Of a DNA stretch of 64,000 bases, positions 56,109-64,000 are shown piece after piece. Numbering within the stretch: the stretch's first letter is position 1; each line of letters begins with the position of its first letter. The DNA comes from Zingiber officinale (Eukaryota > Streptophyta > Magnoliopsida > Zingiberales > Zingiberaceae): assembly GCF_018446385.1 (NCBI RefSeq), contig NW_024589887.1:23501-87500 (forward strand), read 5' to 3'. The position numbers and the translations under genes are program-made. Below the pieces are notes generated by a model. The model saw nothing but the letters and a program-made list of their open reading frames with translations. It was not told where the DNA came from and ran no database searches.

Positions 56109-56569
56109 TCTTGCGGTTTTTCATCATTTTATTTTTTCTATTAACTTATATTCTGTTTTTTCTCTATATTTTAAATATTTTATACGATTTTATTTCCCTA
56201 CAATTAATTTCAATTGGTTAATTGAAGTGTGGTGCATCAATTAATCCAAGAATTCAGTAATTGCATTAATTCAATTCATCTCGCTGCCTAAATTATTTGC
56301 TGCATGCTCTAACAACTCGTTGTCGAGCAGTGTCACTGATTGTTTCAAAAAGAAAATATTATTTACCAGTAACATTTAGGGTAAGCTGTCTCCATTGTAA
56401 GTTCGCACTGAATGATGTTGATTATTTTGTAGTTTAGTTACGCTTTCTTGATTATTGAGGGAGTTTAATTTTCAGGTTCAAGAGGTGTTCCATCTTTCAT
56501 CGGAGGAGTGTAGCTTTTTAGGATTGGGAATCAGAGCTTGATGTTGGATTTCAAATAGCATTTTAGGGT
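55160..56569. other. AT-rich DNA with microsatellites
   Basis: (TA)n at about 55915-55930 and 55944-55983, and an uninterrupted run of about 32 T at 56075-56106. No gene was seen. Confidence 0.5.
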
Positions 56570-56652
56570 TTAGGGGTGGGGGGCTTAGGGTTTGGGGTTT
56601 TAGGGTTTTGGGTTTGGGGGTTGGGGGTTGGGGTTCCGGGTTAGGGGTTCTG
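56570..56652 (+). repeat. Degenerate telomere-like G-rich tract
   Basis: About 80 bp of TTTAGGG-derived units: TTTTAGGGTTTAGGGG, GCTTAGGGTTTGGGGTTTTA, GGGTTTTGGGTTTGGGGG, CCGGGTTAGGGGTTC. It directly abuts the poly(T) that marks the poly(A) end of the minus-strand LINE. Confidence 0.75.
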
Positions 56653-56995
56653 GTTTTTTTTATTATTTTTTTTTTTGGGTAAAAAGAGACCTTTATTCCA
56701 ACAAGGAAAAGCCCAGGCTATCAGGGGGATCAAACCTGACCTGCTAGCCTAGGGGAACAAGGGGTTTCTCTCTTGCAAGAGAGTACATGTGATTTTGCAA
56801 CACATAAAAGATAAAGTAAAGCTTTACATGTGATATCCAATGACCTCCAAGCTCCTACAGATCCACATAGGTTCAAACAACCGTTGTCTCTCACCTGCCG
56901 CCCACCATAGTTGTCCTCTGCGCTCCATGATAATAGTGCCCACGTAGTCCTAGAGCAGCACCCCAGAAAGTCCAGCCCAAGCTCCATGAATCGCC

Positions 56996-57090
56996 ATCAA
57001 AGACATCAGTGAGGTAAAACCGATGTCCTTTCCTGCCCCGCTATCAAAGACCTCAGTGAGGTACAACCGATGTCCTTTCCTGCTCCGCTC
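56996..57090 (-). repeat. Two-copy ~47 bp repeat in the LINE 3' region
   Basis: ATCAAAGACATCAGTGAGG, then ACCGATGTCCTTTCCTGCCC, is repeated at 57043 as ATCAAAGACCTCAGTGAGG and ACCGATGTCCTTTCCTGCTC. Confidence 0.8.
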
Positions 57091-57139
57091 CCAAACAGAC
57101 CTCCAACACACCCGATGTTCACTTTTGGCAAGTGACCAG

Positions 57140-57650
57140 CCCTCAACGGATTTAGTGTGTCCTTACCGCAGTCGTTTGCTACGGACTAGGCAGGCCAATG
57201 GTGGGCCTACTCACCCTCTTTGGCTTTTAGGCAAAACCAAAGCCCTCAACGGATTTGGCACGCCTTTACCGTAGCCGTTTGCTACGGGCTAGCTAGACCA
57301 TAGGTGGATCTAGTCACCCTATTTGACTTTTTAGCAAAGCCACAGCTATCAACGGATTTAGTGTGTCCTTACCGCAGTCGTTTGCTACGGACTAGGTAGG
57401 TTAATGGTGGCCCTACTCACCCTCTTTGGCTTTTTGGCAAAGCCACAGCCCTCAACGGATTTGGCACGCCTTTACCGCAGCCGTTTGCTACGGGCTAGCT
57501 AGACCATAGGTGGGTCTAGTCACCCTATTTGGCTTTTTAGCAAAGCCACAGCTATCAACGGATTTAGGATGCCTTTACCGCAGCCGTTTGCTGCGGGCTA
57601 GATAGCTCTAAGGTGGAGCTATTCACCCTCCATCAAGTGTGCTATCCTGG
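57140..57650 (-). repeat. 103 bp tandem repeat with alternating subtypes in the LINE 3' region
   Basis: Five units start at 57140, 57243, 57346, 57449 and 57552 (spacing 103 bp each), all with TCAACGGATTT and CGTTTGCTACGG. Units 1 and 3 share TAGTGTGTCCTTACCGCAGT; units 2 and 4 share TGGCACGCCTTTACCG and GCTAGCTAGACCATAGGTGG. The real repeat therefore has a 206 bp higher-order period. Confidence 0.9.
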
Positions 57651-57736
57651 CTTGCAAGAGCTCCTGATATACGGCAAGCCCAATCTGTCCATCCTGCAAA
57701 TACCAAGTAGCAAACCAACAATCTCCTGCCCCTCCA

Positions 57737-60700
57737 TCACCCTCTCCCCTCCACCTGATATGCCTGGTTGGCGAGGAAGTCTGCAGCCGCGTTCCCCTCT
57801 CTATATATGTGTGTACATCTGACCCCATGCTGTCGTACAAGACTTCTGATCCGTAAGATCTCCTCCCGAAACTCCCAGGAAATACCAGAAGACCTGATGA
57901 TATGCAGTGCCACCAGGGAATCAGACACCAGCCAAATAGGGGAGAGCTGCCTATCCACGCACAACTCCAAGCCTCTCAGGATCGCCATAAGCTCCGCTCT
58001 GATATTGGAGCCCTCTCCAAGGACTCTCTGCCTGGCCACCACCACTTGTCCACTATGATCTCGAACAATAGCACCGTAAGAAGACTCACCTAGATTCCCT
58101 CTAGTTTAACCATCTGTGTTGAGCTTGAACCATCCATCATCAGGCCTCCTCCAGTGTACTGCTAAGACCGTGTGCAATGTCCGTATCCTCACCTGAATCC
58201 CCATAGCCTGGGCTGCCGAGATAGCTCCCCTCCAGTGCCTGAGCTTGATGATACCAGATGCCATCCCGACCCTCAAGTACTGTGTGACCTGCCTGATAAT
58301 CTTCTGTCCCTCTGGCCTCAGCCCCTAGGCTTGGAGTTCACTCCAACACTCTCCCAAAGAGCCGGGTGATCTCCCTTCATCTCTAGCTCCGCCCTCCGCT
58401 CTCCACACCCTCATTGCCAACCCCAAATAAATGTCAAGTGCCTCTCCTGCCACCGGGCTCCCATAGAACAGATGCTCCCATGACTCCACCGCCTCACAGC
58501 ACTGACATCTGGACACTATGCATGCACCACGCTGCTGTAAAATCTCGTCCACTGGCAGTCGTCTCCGAAAGAACCTCCAAATGAACACGGAAATGGTGGG
58601 GAGGAGTCTGCTCCAGGTCACTATTGCTACATCCTCCCTCTGGTGCGCAGTCCTGTAGGCCTCCCAGGCAGACCTCGTAGTAAATCTCCCATCTCTGGTG
58701 GGTCGCCACAGCATAACATCCTCCTCCTCGGGCCTCAGCTGAACCTCTGTCACCTCCTCCGCCACTGATGAGGGCAGCACCCTCTGAAGTATCTCCTGAC
58801 TCCAGCTGCAATCTACTAAAAACCGGTCCACTCTGACATCTGGAGGCCCCTGCACTGTACACAACTCCGACAACGGTCCCCTCTCCATCCACCTGTCATG
58901 TCAAAAGCTGAGGTGACCCTGCCCAATAATCCACCCAATCTGTCTCTCTGCCACAGCTCTGGTCTGAATCATCCTGCGCCAACTGGGGGAAGCATTGCTC
59001 CTCAGAGTCACCACACCTGGGTCCACCGTCCCACACTAAGATCTCCTCAAGAATCTGGCCCACTGTGTGCACTGCTCTCTGAATCTGAATCACAACTTCA
59101 TGGATAAGACCGCCCCCACCTCTGTCAGCCGTCTGATCCCCAGCCCTCTCTCCTGCTTCGGCCTGCAAATGTCCCTCCAGGCTACCCAATGCACCTTCCT
59201 ATCATGCTCCACTGAGCTCCAGAAAAAAGATGCAAACACCTCCTCCAGCTTCCTCAGGACCTCCAAAGGAGGCTGGATCACTTGGAGGAGATAGACAGGC
59301 AGAGAACTCAGCACACTCTGGTTCCCTCCTCTGATGTGGTAGTTGAGCTTGTGATCAAGCTCCTGGGCCATCAAGATATTGTCTGAAATCAGTCTCCCTG
59401 GAACAAAGTCACTCTGAGCTGGGGAGATAACCTTTCCTAACACTGAAGCCATCCTCTGCGCCATCAGCTTAGAGATGATCTTATAGGACACATTACACAA
59501 GCTAATGGGTCTGAAATCCCGCCACCTCTGCGCACTGTCCACCTTGGGAATCAACACTATAGTCGTAGACGCCATGCCCCGTGGAAGCTCTGCCCCTCGA
59601 AAGAAATCCAGTACAGCCTGAAGGACATCCTCCCCCACAATCTCCCAGCAAGCTCTATAGAAGGCCACTGAAAACCCATCTGGACCCGCTGCACTGTCCT
59701 GACACATGCTCCAGACCACCTGTTTCACCTCCTCAGATGATGGAAGGGCCGCAAGCATCAAATTATCCTCTGTACTGACCAATGTAGGTATCAAATTAGT
59801 GTCCACAGCCGTGCTATCCACTGTCTCCCCTGTCAGCAGCTCCTGAAAGTATCTGACTCCTGACTCTCTGATCCTCTCAGGCTGGTCCAGGCACTGCCCC
59901 TTCTCCCAAATTCTGAAAATTATGCTAACTGCCCTCTTCTTCTGCACTTTGGAGTGGAAGAACTTAGTATTCCTCTCCCCCTCTCCCATCCACCTGATAG
60001 CAGCTCTCTGCTTCCAAAAGTCTTCCTCCATGTCCAGCACTCTGAATAGGTGAGCCTGACACTCTGACCTGAGAGTCCTGTTCTGCGCTGTGGGGTCCCT
60101 GTCATATGCATGCTCAGCTGCAGCCATACTCTCCTCAGCCTGCAAAACCCTGTCATGTATGTTACCAAACACCTCCATGCAACTTCAGCCTCCTCAGCTT
60201 CATCTGTAGCCTCTGCAGTCCCTGTGCCACACTAGGTAAACACCAATTCAGCCTCACCGTCTGCATAAAATCCCTGTGTCGCACCCACATCCTCTGAAAT
60301 CTAAAGGAGGCCCTCGGCTTCTGGAAGTAGGGGACAGTGATCTGAAGCTGCCCTGCTCAAATGCTCCACTCTGACTGTGAAATCCAGACTGCTCCAGGAG
60401 GGGGACAAGAGAACCCTATCCAACCTCTTCCACACCCTGTTATTCGTCCATGTGTACCTGTCCCCAACAAAACCTGCATCCACTAGTCCAGCAAGCATGA
60501 TAAAATTATTGAAATCCTCCATGGCCCCTGGCCTAGTTAGAACTCCTGCTGAGTTCTCCTCCATGCTAGATATGACATTGAAGTCTCCTCCCACTAGCCA
60601 CAATCTGTCGCCCTCTGGCCTCAGCTCCTCCAAGCTCTCCCATAATACGCTCCTCTCTAACCTCGTACACTTGGCATAGACCACTGTTACAATCATAGAA

Positions 60701-60981
60701 GAAGGGAACAGCTGCGAAGAAAGCTCCAAGTGTAGGAACTGGTCATGATCAAACAAAACTTTACAAGCAATAGTAGACTCCCAGAAAAACCAAACCTTCC
60801 CAGATTTATTAGAGACTACCTCCTCAAACCCCATGCGCCGAGCCATGTACCTGCAGTCTAAATCAACCATAGGTTCCAACACTGCTAAGAAACTCAGATG
60901 ATGATGTCGTCTCAGAAACAGAGCCCTCCTCTGTGTCGCCAAATTCCCAAACCCCCTCACGTTCCATATGATGCCAGACAA
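57737..60981 (-). pseudogene. LINE ORF2: endonuclease, deleted RT, zf-RVT, RNase H
   Basis: Endonuclease (60981-60301) has IIWNVRGFG, VLEPMVD, WLVGGDFNVISS, DRYTWTNNRVWKRLDRVL and SDHCPLL, the EEP catalytic blocks. After a break, 60178-59090 has WMGEGERNTKFFHSKVQKKR, SAAGPDGFSVAFYRACWEIV, TTIVLIPKV, RPISLCNVSYKIISKLMAQR and ISPAQSDFVPGRLISDNILM. It then jumps in frame near 59323 from HKLNYHIRGGN to QSVLSSLPVYLLQ, missing the whole palm including the (F/Y)ADD site, roughly 250 residues in relatives. Later come WSSVEHDRKVHWVAWRDICR, a zf-RVT (SVFIWRFFRRRLPVDEILQQ, CQCCEAVESWEHLFYGS) and RNase H (LNTDG, IRAELMAILRGLELC, LVSDSLVALHII, REGNAAADFLAN). The ORF2 frame is open upstream of 60981 and overlaps the end of ORF1; 60981 itself is a TTG codon. 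Inactive. Confidence 0.88.
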
Positions 60982-60983
60982 GA

Positions 60984-63900
60984 CTAATGGGAGGGGGTGC
61001 GAGCCTGCTTTGAAGTCTGGCTCCTTGTCACTCTTGGCTCAAATCCCACCCTCGGCCGCTGCGCCTTGAGTACCTTGGGCATCCCCGCTTTCCTTCCTCT
61101 GGGTGGACTGACCACGGATGTTAGACTGCGTCCCCCCTGTGATGAAGAACTAGTATCTGTCTCCTCATACTCCACAAAGGTCTTCTAAAACTCTGCAGCC
61201 TCTGAGCCCTCTGGGATATCCTGTGTGGGCCTAGCAGGCACCTTCTGACCCAAATCGTCTGAGACTCCCTGGTCTGCTGATGAGCTGGAGTAACTGTCTA
61301 AACAATCATCCTCTGGCAGCTCCCCCGATGACTCCAGTACCCTGGGCTCCTCGCCACTGATCAAACTGGCATCCTGCAACCCCCTGGAGGCTCCCCCCTG
61401 TCCTTGTGCTCCGTCTGTGTTCCTCTGCTGTGCCCCTATGCCTGGCCTCTGTACTGTCTGAGACACCTGCTCCCCCTGGCCGAGATTCTGAGATGTCTGA
61501 TCCCCCACCTGTTGCTCTCCTCCCTCCACTGAAACACTGTCCTGCTGACCCAAACCCTGAGATGTCTGCCTTAATGTCTGGTGCTGTCCCAAATGCCCTG
61601 GCATCCTGTCTTCCTCTTCCACCAGCTGAGTCTCAGCCACCCTGTCCTCTTCTTCTCCCACACCATCATCTGTCTCTGTTCCCAACTGTGGAGTGTCTCC
61701 CAGCGCCTCCCTGCCATCAATCACCTCCATCACGTCATCCCCTGCCTCCTCCTTCTCTCCTGTATCCTTCAGCACCTCAAAAGAATTCACCTGAGTATGT
61801 AACTCCTGTGCAGTTTCCTGGCCCATCCTGAAATGTAGCTGCTTACGGGCCCATGTCTGTCCAGCCCTCCTGCCACCAACCCTCTGAAAATCCTGTGCCT
61901 CTGAGTCCACCACCACTGCCTTACCTCTCCTGTCTCGCTTCCTCTGATTAAGTCTCTCTCTCAGGTCTGCGCCCGGGGGAATCGGATCCACTCTGTCTCT
62001 GTGCCACTCATGCCGTGGCTTGTTCCCTGCCACATAGCAATCCGCCTCTGCATGTCCAAGGTGCCTACAATACTGGCAGTACTCTGGTGTCCTCTCATAC
62101 ACAACTCTCTACAGCCTGTGCTCATCTCCAATTCCGATCAAGAACTGCTCTACCCTGGGCTTCAAGAGATCAATCTCCACACATGCTCTGGCCATAAAGA
62201 GTCTAGAGCCATCTGCTGTGGCTTCATCTATCTTGATAGGGCACCCTACAATCCGAGCCATCGAAAACACAATTTTTATTGAACATATGAACCGGAAGAT
62301 CAGGAAACTGTACCCAAACTGGGACCAAGGATGACTCAGCCTCATAGGAAAAATGCGGTGTCCACTTGAAGATTCTGAGTATTGAGCCACCAATGCGCCA
62401 GACTCCCCTAGTCCATATCCTGGCCATATCCTCATTTGAAGTAAGGTGCAAAAAGATATGCCCAGCACGTAGAAACCGAATGTTGTAGGGGCTTGATAAT
62501 CCCAGCCCCTTGAAGCCTTGGTACACAATCTGAGGGGGAGGTCTCCTGCCAGAGAACTTGCCTATCAGGGAATACTTATATGTATCAGACAAAACTTTTA
62601 CCTCCTCGTCGTTGTAGAAAACCCCCGGTACATTGTTACACATCGAAATCTCCTTGAAGTTGGCTCCCACCTCCTCAAAACTTTTCTTGGCCGCCCTCGG
62701 CGACCTTGGAGCTAAGGCCTCCACGTACAATCTCCCATGCGAAGAAGGAGGCGCCGGCACTGGGTCCAAAATCCTGCAAGCCGCCCCGACTCCTCCGGCC
62801 GCCGTCACAGCACCCTCTCCGGCAGCTGCATGTCCCTTCTTCATCGTCGGGTCCCCGCCAGCAGCCCCAGCCGGCGCCAGGGTGGTGTCCCTCGCCCGCA
62901 TCACCGCCGTCACAGCCTCCACGATCGCCGCTGCTAGCTCCGGCGCGGACGCTGGCGACAGGGCAGGCAGCCGCCTCTGCTGCCCCTCCAAGGGTGTGCG
63001 CATATTCGGGGTCGCCGCCCCGGCTTCCAGCTGCTTCGACGTTTCCGCCAGTGCCCCCAGATTAGGGTTAGGGTTAGGGTTCCCTGCTGCGCCAGCCGCC
63101 CTGTCCTGTTTCTCCCTCATGCAGCACGTCCAAGCCTTTCTCCCCGGCAGCGCAGGGAGGACGCACGCCTGCTGCAGCGTCAGGGCTGCCTCCCCCGTCG
63201 ACCCTGAGGCCTTCGTGTCTCCACAGCTGCCGCAAACCGCCCCGACTCCACCGGCCGCCGGCGCACCCTCTCCGGCCATTGTATTGCTTGTCTTCGATGT
63301 TGGGTCCCCGCCTGCCCCGGCTGGCGCCGGAGGCGTCCCTCGTCCGCATCATCACCGTCAAGGCGACGGGCCAGGCAGCATCCTTTGCTGCGTCTCCACG
63401 GACAGGCGCGTAGTCGGGGTTGCCGCTGCTGTTACCTCTGCCTGCTGCGTCTTCACTCCCTCCGGCGCCCCCAGGGTAGGGTTAGGGTTAGGGTTAGGGT
63501 GACAGGGGTGACTCCCTGCGCCCATGCAGCACGTCCGATCGTCTCTCCCCAGCACCGCAGTGAATCTGCATGCCCGCTGCAGCGTCGAGGCTGCCGTCCC
63601 CGTCGTCCCCGAGGTCTTCTTTTCTTCACAGCCGGCAAGAACCGCCACCAGTAATTGCACCATCTCCCTGACCGCATCCGACGCTTGCATGCCATCCTCC
63701 ATCGTCTCGCTTGCACCAGCCGGAGGGGTGGCGCTCGTCTTCACTTGCATCGCGGTCGGAGATCCACCTCGGCCGCGACAGCAATGCACCGTCGACGTCC
63801 AAACTTCTCCCCCACCCACTCCATGCACCACCCTACCGTCATCTTCCCCACCAACACCATGCGCTGCCGCCGCCTTGCCACCCTCCCCACCAACGCCTCG

Positions 63901-63993
63901 CACCGCCGCCGCCGCTAGTGCTTCGCCACCTTGCGCCGTCACCTCCCCGCCCGTTGCACCACTGTGGAACAGCGGGATTTGATGGAAAGCCAC
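60984..63993 (-). pseudogene. LINE ORF1: DUF4283, zinc knuckle, duplicated N-terminal region
   Basis: The C-proximal part has the DUF4283 nucleic-acid-binding fold (SLIGKFSGRRPPPQIVYQGF, NIRFLRAGHIFLHLTSNEDM, GGSILRIFKWTPHFSYEAES, PVWVQFPDLPVHMFN), then CQYCRHLGHAEADC, a perfect CX2CX4HX4C knuckle, followed by an acidic Gln/Glu-rich tail and, past a TAG at 61185, a further in-frame stretch to 60984 (GRKAGMPKVLKAQRPRVGFE). Frameshifts separate DUF4283 from the knuckle near 62220. The N-terminal 1.2 kb is Ala/Gly-rich and duplicated (see the 62777-63655 repeat). Expected role in the family is RNA binding in the LINE particle. Confidence 0.82.
62777..63655 (-). repeat. ~0.45 kb tandem duplication with CCCTAA-type repeats inside ORF1
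   Basis: 62777-63235 and 63236-63655 align along their length on the plus strand (CCGCCCCGACTCCTCCGGCC with CCGCCCCGACTCCACCGGCC; CATGCAGCACGTCCAAGCC with CATGCAGCACGTCCGATCG). Each copy contains telomere-like units: (TTAGGG)3 near 63061-63080 and (TAGGGT)4 near 63478-63500, encoding NPNPNPN and HPNPNPNPT on the minus strand. Confidence 0.82.
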
Positions 63994-64000
63994 CGAGGAA

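Larger units (their letters stand above)
56653..64000 (-). mobile_element. L1-type LINE, 5' end beyond the window
   Basis: Minus-strand non-LTR retrotransposon: ORF1 with DUF4283 and a zinc knuckle (63993-60984), ORF2 with endonuclease, RT remnant, zf-RVT and RNase H (about 60981-57737), a 3' region with tandem repeats, and a poly(A) end seen as T-rich sequence at 56653-56675. AATAAA lies just before it on the minus strand (complement near 56692-56697). Length within the window is about 7.35 kb. Confidence 0.9.

Noticed and set aside
63074-63502. Long plus-strand frames across the LINE ORF1 (62633-63502, 63524-63982)
   Set aside because: Low-complexity Ala/Pro/Ser shadows of the minus-strand ORF1; no domain, and stop-free because of high GC.

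Overview
This is a 64 kb stretch of nuclear DNA from a flowering plant, very probably a monocot. The evidence is a TOC159-family chloroplast import receptor, a multi-exon bifunctional histidine-biosynthesis gene with plant-type introns, and a dense mixture of Ty3/gypsy (Tat lineage), Ty1/copia (SIRE-like), L1-type LINE, hAT, Harbinger and Mutator relics. The style of the repeats (CCGAGCGG-rich Tat element, GGCGCC-rich copia LTRs) made me think of Zingiberales such as ginger, but that is only an impression.

Layout. (1) 1-8.9 kb, gene-bearing: the 3' part of a TOC159/TOC90-like gene; on the minus strand a decayed sulfotransferase-like gene whose last exon is split by a 654 bp hAT-type element with an exact 8 bp target duplication; a gypsy-LTR-like relic; and an intact single-exon membrane-protein gene at 7.9-8.9 kb. 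(2) 9.6-15.2 kb, a nest: a Mutator-like transposase scrap abuts a minus-strand Tat gypsy relic. The relic is split by a 2.9 kb TG...CA insertion (5 bp duplication GCTAC), which itself carries two long-palindrome (foldback) elements. (3) 16.1-21.9 kb: HISN4/hisHF (imidazole glycerol phosphate synthase) with 16 well-preserved exons, but the exons for the first part of the glutaminase domain and the transit peptide are not recognisable upstream; the gypsy nest lies where they should be. (4) 22.4-26.9 kb: solo LTRs, a LINE endonuclease fragment, and a small inverted copy of a HISN4 intron segment. (5) 26.96-38.72 kb: a complete, young Tat-lineage LTR retrotransposon (711 bp LTRs, TACAT duplication). 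It has gag-protease, a broken RT/RNaseH/integrase frame, a 57-bp-period tandem array with a TATA motif in each unit, and an intact three-exon antisense gene with its own TATA box. (6) 39-50 kb: SIRE-like copia gag relics and LTRs, several with clear termini and target duplications, including a SINE-like insertion inside one LTR and a solo LTR inside one gag. (7) 50-56.6 kb: AT-rich DNA with a MITE, long palindromes, a heavily mutated Harbinger transposase and microsatellites. (8) 56.65 kb to the window end: a minus-strand L1-type LINE. Its poly(A) end abuts telomere-like G-rich repeats, its 3' part holds a 103 bp tandem repeat, its RT core has been deleted in frame, and its ORF1 contains CCCTAA-type repeats.

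Probable host genes are few: the TOC159-like gene, the membrane protein, HISN4 (5'-incomplete here) and the sulfotransferase pseudogene. The rest is mobile DNA. All alignments were made by eye against remembered family patterns, so exact identities and boundaries need computation.
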